This document shows positions 47,325 to 55,387 of a DNA stretch of 64,000 nt, one piece after another. The position numbers and the translations under genes were made by a program. This DNA comes from Pseudomonadota bacterium (GTDB lineage: Bacteria > Pseudomonadota > Alphaproteobacteria > Acetobacterales > Acetobacteraceae): contig JAKADX010000012.1 in NCBI GenBank assembly GCA_021818505.1, positions 1-64,000 of the forward strand. The letters run 5' to 3'. The stretch's first letter is position 1; every line of letters begins with the position of its first letter. The notes beneath the pieces are model-generated. The model was not told the origin of the DNA. It saw only the letters and a program-made list of their open reading frames with translations, and made no database searches.

Positions 47325-48360
47325 CCGTGGGTCCCACCCCTGGTTGCGGCACGACGATGCGCCCGAGTCCTTCACGCATGCGATCGTTGAAGTGATGCAC
47401 GACCATGTCCATGGCGACGTCGATCGCATGGGCGAATCCGGCGGCATCCGTGCCGCCATGCGATTTCACCACCACACCGTTCAGCCCGAGCATGACCGCG
47501 CCGTTGTAACGGCGCGGGTCGAGCCATTCGCGCAGGCGGTCCAGTCCGGGCCGCGCCAGCAGATAGCCGAGCCGCGCGGAGAGCGAGGAGGAGAAGACCT
47601 GCCGCAGCAATCCGCCGACCAGTTTCAGCGCGCCCTCGGCAGTCTTGAGCGCGACATTGCCGGTGAAGCCGTCGGTGACGATCACGTCGGTGGTGCCGGC
47701 AGCGATGTCGTGGCCCTCGACGAAGCCGTGGAACTGCGGGCCGAGATAACTCTCGCGCAGCGCGTCGGCGGCCTGGCGAAGCTGCTCGTCGCCCTTCATC
47801 TCCTCGGCGCCGACATTGAGCAGGCCGATGGTCGGTTGCGGCAGGCCGAGCACGGTGCGCGCGAACACGTCGCCCATCACCGCGAACTCCACCAGGTTGC
47901 GCACGTCGCAGGCGACATTGGCACCGAGGTCGAGCATCACCACGTCGCCGCGCGCCGATGGACCGATCGCCGCCATTGCCGGGCGGTCAATGCCTGGCAG
48001 CGTCTTGAGAACGATCTTGGCCAGCGCCATCAGCGCGCCGGTGTTGCCGGCGCTGACCACGCCCATTGCCTCGCCGCTCGCCACCGCGTCGATCGCCAGC
48101 CGCATCGACGCACCACGCAGCCGCAGGGCTGCGGTGGGTTTCATGTCGCCCGGAATCGCCTCGGGCGCGTGCCGGACCACCGAGTGCGACGCGGCGCGCC
48201 GGTGACGGCGCAGCAGCGCGGTCAGCCGCGCCTCGTCGCCAAACAGCAGGAAGCGCGCGGCGGGATGCCGCTCGGCGGCCAGCGATACGCCGGCAATGAC
48301 TATGTCGGGCGCGCGGTCACCGCCCATCGCGTCCACGGCGAGGGTGAAGTGCTCGCTCAC
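47278..48360 (-). CDS. plsX: phosphate acyltransferase PlsX
   Basis: A 360-residue enzyme that turns acyl-ACP and phosphate into acyl-phosphate for PlsY in phospholipid synthesis. The family start is FTLAVDAMGGDRAPDIVIAG. GVVSAGNTGALMALA, MLDLGANVACDVRNLVEFA and IVTDGFTGNVALKTAEGAL follow. It sits between rpmF and fabH in the conserved order. The last 30 residues (PGVGPTDGPRNGHGPR) are a hydrophilic tail that overlaps the start of fabH if the longer fabH is real. Confidence 0.95.
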   Translation of the reverse strand: MSEHFTLAVDAMGGDRAPDIVIAGVSLAAERHPAARFLLFGDEARLTALLRRHRRAASHSVVRHAPEAIPGDMKPTAALRLRGASMRLAIDAVASGEAMGVVSAGNTGALMALAKIVLKTLPGIDRPAMAAIGPSARGDVVMLDLGANVACDVRNLVEFAVMGDVFARTVLGLPQPTIGLLNVGAEEMKGDEQLRQAADALRESYLGPQFHGFVEGHDIAAGTTDVIVTDGFTGNVALKTAEGALKLVGGLLRQVFSSSLSARLGYLLARPGLDRLREWLDPRRYNGAVMLGLNGVVVKSHGGTDAAGFAHAIDVAMDMVVHHFNDRMREGLGRIVVPQPGVGPTDGPRNGHGPRLAAAR

Positions 48361-48385
48361 CGCGCCCCCACGCCGCGCGTGCCCG

Positions 48386-48589
48386 TCAGATGCGGACGGC
48401 AGCCTTCAGGGGTTTACCGGCAGCCACCACTTCGCGCCCATCATAGTGGCCGCAATGGCCGCAGACATGGTGCGGGCGGCGCAGTTCGCCGCAATTGGGG
48501 CACTCGGCATAGGCTTCGCGCGGCAGCGCCTCATGGCTGCGCCGCATCCCGCGCCGCGACGGGGAGGTCTTTCGCTTGGGGACGGCCAT
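48386..48589 (-). CDS. rpmF: 50S ribosomal protein L32
   Basis: A 67-residue ribosomal protein with the L32 start [23 protein letters not shown] full zinc-binding set is present: ECPNCGE and HVCGHCGHY (CxxC twice). Retention of four cysteines makes it the zinc-dependent form. It leads the rpmF-plsX-fabH-folC unit. The 300 bases to hsp20 on the other side hold the hsp20 promoter and leader. Confidence 0.96.
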   Translation of the reverse strand: MAVPKRKTSPSRRGMRRSHEALPREAYAECPNCGELRRPHHVCGHCGHYDGREVVAAGKPLKAAVRI

Positions 48590-48759
48590 CGGGCTGCACT
48601 CCGCACATGGGTGACGCGCCCGGCCGCGCCGGAGCTGTCACAAAACTGGCATTACTTGCGCGGCGATTAGCAGAGGTACCGGGGTCCGGCAAGGCGGCGC
48701 TTGCATGGCGCACGCGCCGCGACGTCGCCCCGGCCGGCGGATGGGCACGCCACGAAGCC

Positions 48760-48788
48760 CTTGAAATCGCGCGCTGCCCGTCACATTT
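48760..48788 (+). promoter_or_regulatory. candidate RpoH (sigma-32) promoter of hsp20
   Basis: CTTGAAA (48760-48766) and CACATTT (48782-48788), with 15 bases between, resemble the alphaproteobacterial heat-shock promoter (CTTG, then C-Y-T-A-T-N-T type -10). Transcription would start near 48795, leaving a leader of about 95 bases, the size expected for a ROSE element. Confidence 0.5.
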
Positions 48789-48800
48789 CGGATCCGTCCG

Positions 48801-48883
48801 AGGCGCCATAATGGGTCTCGGGGCCTGACCGCGGGCCGGCCCATTCGGGCGGCCCTTCGCGTGACCTTGCTCTAGAAGGAGGT
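48801..48883 (+). promoter_or_regulatory. ROSE-like RNA thermometer in the hsp20 leader
   Basis: Three consecutive hairpins precede hsp20: 48801-48826 (AGGCGCC/GGGGCCT), 48833-48855 (GGGCC-G-GCCC / GGGC-GGCCC, very stable) and 48864-48883. In the last one ACCTTGCT pairs with AGGAGGT, masking the Shine-Dalgarno AAGGAGG (48876-48882). It leaves the G of TTGCT bulged opposite the SD, the defining feature of ROSE elements. Melting at heat-shock temperature would free the ribosome-binding site 6 bases before the ATG. Confidence 0.7.
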
Positions 48884-48888
48884 TTCTG

Positions 48889-49353
48889 ATGAACGCTTTC
48901 GACTTTGCGCCGCTGTTCCGCACGGCGATCGGTTTCGACCGTCTGGCCCGACTGGTGGACGCAGCCGCGGCGGGCGATGCCAGCTATCCCCCGTACAACA
49001 TCGAGAAGACCGGGGAAGACAGCTATCGCCTGACCATGGCGGTGGCCGGCTTCGGTCCCGATGACATCGAGATCACGAGCAAGGACAACACCCTTGTCGT
49101 GAGCGGCCGCGTCAACGCCGAGGCGCCGAAGGCCGAGGTGCTGTACCGCGGCATCGCCGGCCGCCCGTTCGAGCGGCGGTTCGTGCTCGCAGACCGCATC
49201 ACGGTCGAGGGTGCGTCGCTGCAGAACGGTCTGCTGCATGTCGGGCTGAAGCGCGTGGTGCCGGAGGCGCTGAAGCCGCGCCGCATCCCGATCGCCGGCC
49301 AGGCCGCGCAGCCGACACTCGCCGGCGACGCCGCCGTCAAGGCCGCCGCGTAA
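48889..49353 (+). CDS. Hsp20/alpha-crystallin family small heat-shock protein
   Basis: A 154-residue holdase chaperone. The N-terminus FDFAPLFRTAIGFDRLARLVD is the class A IbpA/HspA type. The alpha-crystallin domain runs at about 35-125 (PPYNIEKTGEDSYRLTMAVAG to LLHVGLKRVVPEA), and KPRRIPI gives the C-terminal I-x-I oligomerisation motif. The start is fixed by AAGGAGG at 6 bases. Expression appears controlled at two levels: an RpoH-type promoter and a ROSE-like thermometer. A terminator follows the gene. Confidence 0.95.
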   Translation: MNAFDFAPLFRTAIGFDRLARLVDAAAAGDASYPPYNIEKTGEDSYRLTMAVAGFGPDDIEITSKDNTLVVSGRVNAEAPKAEVLYRGIAGRPFERRFVLADRITVEGASLQNGLLHVGLKRVVPEALKPRRIPIAGQAAQPTLAGDAAVKAAA

Positions 49354-49369
49354 CGCGGACAATCCCGGA

Positions 49370-49387
49370 GGGGGCCGTGAGGCCCCC
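49370..49387. terminator. hairpin terminator between hsp20 and a convergent DUF1192 gene
   Basis: GGGGGCC-GTGA-GGCCCCC, a perfect 7-bp stem with a GNRA-type tetraloop, lies 17 bases after the hsp20 stop and 13 bases before the end of the minus-strand gene. It can serve both. TTC follows on the plus strand but there is no long T-run. Confidence 0.65.
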
Positions 49388-49399
49388 TTCCCCATTGTG

Positions 49400-49591
49400 C
49401 TAGCCGCGCCGGAAGATCGCGTCGGCGGCGCTGCGATGGCCGTGCTTGCGGCCGATCTCCGCCTCGACCCGCGCGATCTCGGCGCGGAGTTCGGCGATGT
49501 AGGATTCGAGTTCCTCGACGCCGAGACCGTCGAGCTTGAGATCCGCGAGCCGGCGCGGCTTGGGGCGCGGCAGGTCGTCTTCCATCATCAT
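49400..49591 (-). CDS. DUF1192 small protein
   Basis: A 63-residue acidic/basic helical protein. The family signature is DLPRPKPRRLADLKLDGLGV, then ELESYIAELRAEIARVEAEI (one coiled-coil helix). DUF1192 is confined to alphaproteobacteria and has no known function. The ATG at 49591 has AGGA eight bases upstream. Two further ATGs follow directly (49588 and 49585). Confidence 0.88.
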   Translation of the reverse strand: MMMEDDLPRPKPRRLADLKLDGLGVEELESYIAELRAEIARVEAEIGRKHGHRSAADAIFRRG

Positions 49592-49745
49592 CGCCGGCAT
49601 CCTAGCCTGCACCGACATGCCGTGTCACCGGGACGCGGCGCTTGACCCTGTGCGGCGCTGCGTCCATATGCGCCGCTCTCCATACCGTATCGGCACGCTG
49701 CCCCAGGTCGCGCGCCGCCCGCGCGAGGCGTGAAGGTTGATCGCC

Positions 49746-50327
49746 ATGACCCTGCCCCTGATGCCGAAGGCCACCGCCGTGTGGCTCATCGAAAAGACCG
49801 CGCTCACCTTCACCCAGATTGCCGAGTTCTGCGGGATGCACCCGCTGGAGGTGCAGGCGATCGCGGACGGCGAAGTGGCACAGGGCATCGTCGGCTACGA
49901 CCCGGTCGCCAACGGCCAGCTCTCGCCGGAGGAAATCCGCCGCTGCGAAGCCGACCCGGCGCTGCGCCTGAGGCTCCTGCCGAGCACGCTGCCGGCGCCC
50001 AAGCGCGTGCGCGGCGCCCGCTATACGCCGGTGGCGCGGCGCAACGACCGGCCGGACGGCATCGCCTTCCTGCTGCGCAATTACCCGCAGCTGACCGAGG
50101 CGCAGATCGCCAAGCTGATGGGCACGACCAAGGAGACGATCCAGAAGGTGCGCGAGCGCACACACTGGAACTCGGCCAACATCAAGCCGCGCGACCCGGT
50201 GATCCTGGGCCTGTGCAGCCAAACCGACCTCAATGCGATGGTGGCCCAGGCCAATGAGCGGCTGACGCGCGAGGGCCAGGCCGTGCCCACGCCGCCGCCA
50301 CCCTCGGACGCCGACGAGGCTGCCTGA
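49746..50327 (+). CDS. TrcR-like cell-cycle transcriptional regulator (DUF1013)
   Basis: A 193-residue protein of DUF1013, an alphaproteobacterial family linked with cell-cycle transcription. It opens with LMPKATAVWLIEKTALTFTQ and has IAEFCGMHPLEVQAIADGEV, a helix-turn-helix-like segment, at 20-45. A second similar segment lies at about 115-135 (LTEAQIAKLMGTTKETIQKV). DNA binding is therefore likely. The ATG at 49746 follows GAAGG. An upstream TTG at 49737 is possible. It ends in a Pro-rich tail. Confidence 0.88.
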   Translation: MTLPLMPKATAVWLIEKTALTFTQIAEFCGMHPLEVQAIADGEVAQGIVGYDPVANGQLSPEEIRRCEADPALRLRLLPSTLPAPKRVRGARYTPVARRNDRPDGIAFLLRNYPQLTEAQIAKLMGTTKETIQKVRERTHWNSANIKPRDPVILGLCSQTDLNAMVAQANERLTREGQAVPTPPPPSDADEAA

Positions 50328-50369
50328 GCCGCCCCGTCGTGTCGGTCGCCGATTCTCCGCTCAGGCGTG

Positions 50370-50546
50370 TCAGGCGTGCTCGGCAGTTCGCAGTCGCTCC
50401 AGCTCCTCCTTCAGACGCAGCTTCTCCCGCTTCAGCCGCATCATCACGTCGGCATCCGGCCGCGGACGCTGATCCTCATCGGCGATCCGGCTTTCCAGCT
50501 CCGCGTGCCGGGATTTCAGGCTCTCGATGCGGGACTCCAGGGTCAT
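50370..50546 (-). CDS. DUF465 (YdcH-like) small coiled-coil protein
   Basis: A 58-residue two-helix protein: LESRIESLKSRHAELESRI, then MMRLKREKLRLKEELERLR. It is typical of DUF465, a family of unknown function found throughout proteobacteria. The ATG at 50546 has AGGAGG at ideal spacing. It is divergent from a second DUF465 gene 143 bases away. The two differ in sequence and are not a recent duplicate. Confidence 0.9.
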   Translation of the reverse strand: MTLESRIESLKSRHAELESRIADEDQRPRPDADVMMRLKREKLRLKEELERLRTAEHA

Positions 50547-50689
50547 GAGACCTCCTGATCTGCTGGATGCGATCGCCGGAGCCGGCGTGACCCGGCCCGG
50601 CGACAAAAACGTAATACCGATATGGGGCGCCGCGCCACGGTTATCAGCCGGTGCTGCGCAAACAGCCGCGTTCGTGCTATAGGTCGGAC

Positions 50690-50893
50690 ATGTTGAGCGA
50701 CCGTGACTCGCTGCTGCGCAAGCTGCACGAACTGCGCAGCGAGCATCGCGACCTGGACACGGTGATCGCCCGCCTGTCCGACCAGGGGGCGCTCGATCAG
50801 TTGCAGCTTGTCAGGCTGAAGAAGCGAAAATTGCTGCTCAAGGACGAGATCGCCTGGCTGGAGTCGCGGCTGATCCCGGACTCGATCGCGTGA
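50690..50893 (+). CDS. DUF465 (YdcH-like) small coiled-coil protein
   Basis: A 67-residue DUF465 protein: [20 protein letters not shown], then [20 protein letters not shown]. The end overlaps the purE start by 4 bases (GTGA), so it is translated with purE and purK, an arrangement seen in many alphaproteobacteria. Function unknown. GGTCGGAC precedes the ATG. Confidence 0.9.
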   Translation: MLSDRDSLLRKLHELRSEHRDLDTVIARLSDQGALDQLQLVRLKKRKLLLKDEIAWLESRLIPDSIA

Positions 50894-51384
50894 GCGCGCC
50901 CGCGCCGCTGGTCGGCATCATCATGGGCAGCGTCTCCGACTGGACGACGTTGCAGCACGCCGGCGAGACGCTGGCGGGGCTTGAGGTGCCGCACGAGGTC
51001 CGCGTGGTCTCCGCCCATCGCACCCCCGACCGGCTGCGCGCCTATGCCGCCGGGGCGCGGGCACGAGGATTGCGTGTCATCATCGCCGGCGCCGGCGGAG
51101 CGGCGCATCTGCCGGGCATGTGCGCGGCCTGGACGGCGCTGCCGGTGCTCGGCGTGCCGGTGGAAAGCGCGGCGCTCAAAGGTCTGGATTCGCTGCTGTC
51201 GATCGTGCAGATGCCGGCCGGCGTGCCGGTCGGCACGCTGGCCATCGGACGGTCGGGCGCGATCAACGCGGCCCTACTCGCGGCCGCGATCCTGGCCGGC
51301 ACCGACGCGGCGCTGGGGGCGCGGCTGGACGCGTGGCGGGCAGCGCAGACCGATGCGGTTCCGGACCAGCCGCCACCCGCATGA
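50890..51384 (+). CDS. purE: N5-carboxyaminoimidazole ribonucleotide mutase
   Basis: A 164-residue class I PurE that converts N5-CAIR to CAIR in purine synthesis. The substrate loop [20 protein letters not shown], the active-site SAHRTPDRL with its histidine, and [17 protein letters not shown] are present. The GTG at 50890 overlaps the DUF465 stop. purK begins on its stop codon. Confidence 0.95.
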   Translation: MSAPAPLVGIIMGSVSDWTTLQHAGETLAGLEVPHEVRVVSAHRTPDRLRAYAAGARARGLRVIIAGAGGAAHLPGMCAAWTALPVLGVPVESAALKGLDSLLSIVQMPAGVPVGTLAIGRSGAINAALLAAAILAGTDAALGARLDAWRAAQTDAVPDQPPPA

Positions 51385-52517
51385 CGCTCCGACCGCTGCC
51401 GCCCAACGCGACCATCGGCATCGTCGGCGGCGGCCAGCTTGGGCGCATGTCGGCGATGGCGGCGGCGCGGCTCGGCTATCGCTGCCACATCCTCACCCCC
51501 GAACCCGACAGCCCGGCCGGCCAGGTCGCCGCCGGCGTCACGCTCGGCGAGTACGAGGATCCCGCGGCGCTGCGCGATTTCGCGCTGCATGCCGACGTCG
51601 TCAGCTTCGAATTCGAGAATGTCAGCGCCGAAGGTCTTGATCTTCTGGCATCCATCAAGCCCGTGCATCCCTCACCAACGGTGCTGCGGATCAGCCAGGA
51701 CCGAAGCGCCGAAAAGAGCTTCCTGAATCGGGCCGGCGTGGCGACGGCGCCCTGGGCGCCGGTTGAGACTTATGAACAGCTCCAGGAGGCGGTGGCGCGC
51801 ATCGGCCTGCCGGCGATCCTCAAGACCACGCGGCTCGGCTATGACGGCCGCGGCCAGGCGCGGCTGGCGCGGCCGGAGGACGTGGAGGCGGCGTTCCATC
51901 GGCTGCTTCCGCATCCGCTGATCCTCGAAGGCGTGGTCGATTTTTCCTGCGAGATCAGCGTGGTGTGCGCCCGTGGCGCGGATGGCGGCTACGCCGCTTT
52001 CGACGTGGTGGAGAATCGCCACCGCGATCACATCCTCGACCTCACGCTCGCCCCCGCGCGAATCGCGCCAGAGACGGCCGGGGCCGCCCAGGCGATCGCG
52101 CGTAAAGTCGCGGATGCACTTGATCTCGTGGGATTGCTGGCGGTCGAGATGTTCGTGGCCGGCGACGGTCGGGTGTTGGTCAACGAGATCGCGCCGCGGC
52201 CGCACAATTCCGGCCACTGGACCATCGACGCCTGCCCGGCGAGCCAGTTCGAGATGCACATCCGCGCCATCGCCGGCCTGCCCTTGCCGCCGGCGGTGCG
52301 GCACTCGGATGCAGTGATGAAGAACCTTGTCGGCCCGCGCGAGGCGGCGCTGTGGCCGCGCATCCTGGCCACCCCTGGCCTGATCCCGCATCTCTACGGC
52401 AAGACCGAAGCCCGGCCCGGCCGGAAAATGGGCCATGTCACGCGGCTGTTTGCGAAAGGCGCGCTCCCGGGGGAGTTCGGGATCAGAGCGGCGCTGGACG
52501 GACTGGCGCCGAATTAA
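51381..52517 (+). CDS. purK: 5-(carboxyamino)imidazole ribonucleotide synthase
   Basis: A 378-residue ATP-grasp enzyme that makes N5-CAIR from AIR, ATP and bicarbonate for Pur[19 protein letters not shown] starts the protein. [14 protein letters not shown] forms the ATP-grasp loop, and [19 protein letters not shown] contains the metal-binding and substrate residues. It overlaps purE by 4 bases, and the stop overlaps the convergent TetR gene by 4 bases. Confidence 0.95.
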   Translation: MTLRPLPPNATIGIVGGGQLGRMSAMAAARLGYRCHILTPEPDSPAGQVAAGVTLGEYEDPAALRDFALHADVVSFEFENVSAEGLDLLASIKPVHPSPTVLRISQDRSAEKSFLNRAGVATAPWAPVETYEQLQEAVARIGLPAILKTTRLGYDGRGQARLARPEDVEAAFHRLLPHPLILEGVVDFSCEISVVCARGADGGYAAFDVVENRHRDHILDLTLAPARIAPETAGAAQAIARKVADALDLVGLLAVEMFVAGDGRVLVNEIAPRPHNSGHWTIDACPASQFEMHIRAIAGLPLPPAVRHSDAVMKNLVGPREAALWPRILATPGLIPHLYGKTEARPGRKMGHVTRLFAKGALPGEFGIRAALDGLAPN

Positions 52518-53107
52518 GTCGCGAGCGGCCGGGCAGTGACCACCGAGCGGATGTAGAAGTCGAGCATCGCGTTCAGCGAGGCAGGATCGCGCCGCAGCCG
52601 GCTGCGTAGCGCCGCCCCCTCCCAGCAGTTGACCAACAGGTCCGCCATCTGCCGCGCATCGCACGCGGATGGAATCTGGCCTCTCTCGCGGGCCTCCTCC
52701 AGGCAAGCGGCCATGCGCTCGGCGATTGCGGAAAAGCACTCCTCGATCTTGCGCCGAAACAGCTCGCTGATGCCCGATAGTTCCTGTCCGAGCCCGCCCA
52801 GGAGGCAGCCCATGTACCCCTCCTCGCGGTAACTCTGCTCGGTCAACTCGAAAAAACGCCGTACCCGCGCGAGAGGAGGTCGCTCCTGGTCTCGGAGGCA
52901 GGCGTCAAGACCGGCATGGACTTGCTTCATATATGCGTCGATGACTTGTAGTGCGAAATCTTCCTTACTGGTGAAATGATGGTAAAATGAACCTTTTGGG
53001 ATCCCCGTGGCCACAAGCAGGGTCTGGATGCCTAGGTGGTTGTAGCCGTGCTTCAGAAGCATGCGGAGGCCCGCATCGATAAGGCGCTCCTTGGTGGAAT
53101 CCGTCAT
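52514..53107 (-). CDS. TetR family transcriptional regulator
   Basis: A 197-residue repressor. The helix-turn-helix is LGIQTLLVATGIPKGSFYHHFTSKEDF near residues 25-52. The ligand domain, with GYMGCLLGGLGQELS, resembles the AcuR/NemR type that senses electrophiles or small organics. The ATG at 53107 follows AAAGG. The gene comes after a cupin gene in the same orientation. A palindrome at the cupin start point (53610-53631) is the probable binding site, giving an auto-regulated operon. Confidence 0.9.
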   Translation of the reverse strand: MTDSTKERLIDAGLRMLLKHGYNHLGIQTLLVATGIPKGSFYHHFTSKEDFALQVIDAYMKQVHAGLDACLRDQERPPLARVRRFFELTEQSYREEGYMGCLLGGLGQELSGISELFRRKIEECFSAIAERMAACLEEARERGQIPSACDARQMADLLVNCWEGAALRSRLRRDPASLNAMLDFYIRSVVTARPLAT

Positions 53108-53157
53108 TGCAACCTTTATTCCATCATGCTGCGGGGATCGGACCACCTGCGGCCCTG

Positions 53158-53185
53158 GCACCCGGAAGACGAGTCTTCCGGGTGC
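53158..53185. terminator. perfect 13-bp inverted repeat between cupin and TetR genes
   Basis: GCACCCGGAAGAC and GTCTTCCGGGTGC flank a 2-base centre. On the minus-strand transcript this is a very stable hairpin 13 bases after the cupin stop. No T-run follows. It probably reduces read-through into tetR or marks an mRNA 3' end, keeping the repressor scarce relative to the cupin. Confidence 0.5.
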
Positions 53186-53197
53186 AGCCGAGCGAGT

Positions 53198-53584
53198 CTA
53201 GCCCTTCGTCTTTGCAATCATGTGGTTGATGACGTCGCTGTGCTCGTGCTGAGGGCTGAACATGATGATCTCCGCGTCAGCGTTGACCCTCACGTTGTGC
53301 CCTGGTGGCCAATAGAACAGATCATTGGCGCCGACGGTCTCCTGCCGACCGGCCGCATCGGTCGTGGTGATCTGGCCGCGCAGCACGAACCCCCAATGGG
53401 GACATTGACAGAGGTTTCCCTCCAGGCCCTGAAAGAGGGGGGTGGTGTCCACGCCCGCGGAAAGAGTGAAGTACTCCGCGCTAATCTTTCCGTATCCGCT
53501 CACATCGCCGAAGTCCGTACGCTGGCGCAGAGTGGCCCCAGGAATCGCCATCCTGGTTTCTACTTGTTCTTTGATAACGTGCAT
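53198..53584 (-). CDS. cupin-domain protein
   Basis: A 128-residue cupin. GNLCQCPHWGFVLRGQI carries the motif-1 region with H, and the second motif is represented by YWPPGHNVRVNADAEIIMFSPQ. The metal set is thinner than in enzymatic cupins, so a binding or sensory role is possible. The ATG at 53584 follows GGAGTAGGGAGC. It is the first gene of the cupin-TetR unit, with a strong promoter and an operator on the start site. The stretch 53662-53891 on the other side holds no gene I can support. Confidence 0.8.
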   Translation of the reverse strand: MHVIKEQVETRMAIPGATLRQRTDFGDVSGYGKISAEYFTLSAGVDTTPLFQGLEGNLCQCPHWGFVLRGQITTTDAAGRQETVGANDLFYWPPGHNVRVNADAEIIMFSPQHEHSDVINHMIAKTKG

Positions 53585-53609
53585 GCTCCCTACTCCGTTA
53601 TTGTTTGCC

Positions 53610-53631
53610 GACTAGACCAGTCGGTCTAGTC
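53610..53631. promoter_or_regulatory. TetR-type operator, GACTAGACC-AGTC-GGTCTAGTC
   Basis: A 22-base inverted repeat with perfect 9-bp arms. It begins directly after the predicted -10 on the minus strand and covers the start point of the cupin-tetR unit. TAGACC-N4-GGTCTA is a form seen for TetR-family operators of the AcuR/NemR type. Confidence 0.75.
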
Positions 53632-53661
53632 AAGATACTTGAAACTATCTAACGCTGTCAA
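53632..53661 (-). promoter_or_regulatory. sigma-70 promoter of the cupin-TetR unit
   Basis: On the minus strand a consensus TTGACA (plus 53656-53661) is followed after 18 bases by TATCTT (plus 53632-53637). The start point should fall inside the palindrome 53610-53631, about 40 bases before the cupin ATG. Confidence 0.7.
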
Positions 53662-53891
53662 GCGCGCAGGCTCCCCGAAGCGCGCGTATTTTCCCCGCTG
53701 CATCCAGCTTCGCCATGCGCGCCGCCCCTGGTCCGGCGCACGGGGCCAGACCCCGGCTGCGTGGCAGCCTCTTCTCACGCGCAAGCCATTTGCCTCGGCC
53801 GATCCCTGGGCATAGCCTTCCTAAACTCTCTTTCACTAATCGCGCGCCGTGCCCGTCGTGACCGCCCAGCGGTCAAGAAAAGGAGGATCCG

Positions 53892-54521
53892 ATGACAGAT
53901 GGCACGAATAAATGGCAGATCAGCGGAGAGTACTTCGAGAATTGCAGTTGCGCCATTGTCTGTCCCTGTCTCGTCTCGACCCATGAGCCGCTGACCGCGC
54001 GGCCGACCGAGGGGCACTGCGACGTGATCTTCGCCATCCATATTGACAAGGGCCGCCACGGTGAGACGTCGCTCGATGGGCTGAACGTGGCGATGATCGC
54101 CTACACGCCGGGACCGATGGCAGAGGGCAAGTGGAAGACCGCCGCCTATATCGACGCGCGCGCCAACGAGGCACAGATGAAGGCGCTGGGCGACATCTTC
54201 GGCGGTGGCAACGGCGGTCCGATGGCCGCCTTCGCGCCGCTGATCGGCGAGCAACTCGGCGTCAGGCAAGTGCCGATCGACTATCGCATCGAGGGCAAGA
54301 AACGGTCCGTGGAAATTCCCAACCTGATGCACGCGGCGGTGCGGCCCCTGCCCAGTCTGCACGGGGACGGCGAGACGTGGATTGCCGCGGGCCATCCGTT
54401 CAACCCCGACAAGCTGGCGATGGCGATTGGCGAGCCGGGCAGCACGTTCCAGGATTACGGGATGCACTGGAACAATGCGGGGCGCAACGGCCATTATGCA
54501 GCGATCGCCTGGAGCAACTGA
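53892..54521 (+). CDS. DUF1326 domain protein
   Basis: A 209-residue protein of DUF1326. The N-terminus has four closely spaced cysteines, NCSCAIVCPC (residues 18, 20, 24, 26), a likely metal site. GHCDVIFAIHIDKG and IPNLMHAAVRPL follow. No signal peptide. The family is often found beside DUF2182 membrane proteins, as here. The start follows AAAAGGAGGATCCG. The pair suggests a metal-handling or redox system at the membrane. Function unproven. Confidence 0.88.
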   Translation: MTDGTNKWQISGEYFENCSCAIVCPCLVSTHEPLTARPTEGHCDVIFAIHIDKGRHGETSLDGLNVAMIAYTPGPMAEGKWKTAAYIDARANEAQMKALGDIFGGGNGGPMAAFAPLIGEQLGVRQVPIDYRIEGKKRSVEIPNLMHAAVRPLPSLHGDGETWIAAGHPFNPDKLAMAIGEPGSTFQDYGMHWNNAGRNGHYAAIAWSN

Positions 54522-55332
54522 GCCGCTTGCGCGCGAGCAGGCGACGATCCTCGGCCTGCTCGCCATCCTGACCGTCGCCTGCTGGGTGGTGCTGATCCGT
54601 CAGGCGTCCGGCATGGGCATGGTCATGGGCCTGACCATGGGGATGACCGCGTGGCTGTTCCTGGCCATGTGGATCACCATGATGGTCGCCATGATGCTTC
54701 CGGCGTCGGGCCCCATGATCCTCACTTTCCATCAGATCCAGGTGGCCCGGCGGCGGCGCGGCGAGGCGTTCGTGGCGACCTGGGTGTTCGTCGCGGCTTA
54801 TCTCGCGGTGTGGGCCGCCGCGGGCGCGGCGGCCTGGCTGGGCGCCGTCGCGGCCGATCGACTCGGCGACGCGCTCGGCCTGTCGCCGCGACTGGTGGCC
54901 CGGATCGGTGGCGGCGTCATCATCCTCGCGGGGCTGTACCAGGTCTCGCCGCTCAAGAATGTCTGCCTGACCAAGTGCCGCACGCCGATGAGTTTCATCA
55001 TGACCTCCTGGCGCGAGGGCATCGGCGGGGCGGTGCGCATGGGCGTGGCGCATGGCGCCTATTGTCTCGGCTGCTGCTGGCTGCTGTTCGTGATCCTGTT
55101 CCCGCTCGGGATCATGAACGTCGCGGCGATGGCGGTGCTCACGCTGCTTGTCGTGGCCGAGAAGAGCCTGCCCGGTGGCCGTGTCACGGCGCGGCTCGCG
55201 GCCGGGGCGCTGGTGCTCTACGGGCTGGCGGTGCTGGCGGAACCGACGCTGCTGCCGACCTTCATGGACATGGGCACGATGCCGGCCACGGCCGGCCAGC
55301 CGGCAATGCCGCTTATGCCCGCCACGCGCTGA
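54496..55332 (+). CDS. DUF2182 predicted metal-binding membrane protein
   Basis: A 278-residue integral membrane protein with about seven helices. It shows the DUF2182 features MWITMMVAMMLPASGPMIL, YQVSPLKNVCLTKCRTPMSF and GVAHGAYCLGCCWLLF, with conserved Met and Cys residues at membrane level. The Met-rich first part (GMGMVMGLTMGM) is compatible with copper binding. The ATG at 54496 overlaps the DUF1326 end by 26 bases, so the two are coupled. A Met-rich tail (FMDMGTMP) strengthens the metal idea. Confidence 0.85.
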   Translation: MQRSPGATEPLAREQATILGLLAILTVACWVVLIRQASGMGMVMGLTMGMTAWLFLAMWITMMVAMMLPASGPMILTFHQIQVARRRRGEAFVATWVFVAAYLAVWAAAGAAAWLGAVAADRLGDALGLSPRLVARIGGGVIILAGLYQVSPLKNVCLTKCRTPMSFIMTSWREGIGGAVRMGVAHGAYCLGCCWLLFVILFPLGIMNVAAMAVLTLLVVAEKSLPGGRVTARLAAGALVLYGLAVLAEPTLLPTFMDMGTMPATAGQPAMPLMPATR

Positions 55333-55387
55333 CCGGGGCGCCGCCGCGCCGCGTTGGCACCCACGCGCCGGCGTGCCAAGGAGGGCG

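Noticed and set aside
53645-53836. A 63-residue minus-strand frame upstream of the cupin-TetR unit
   Set aside because: It overlaps the promoter region, has no ribosome-binding site and no recognisable sequence.
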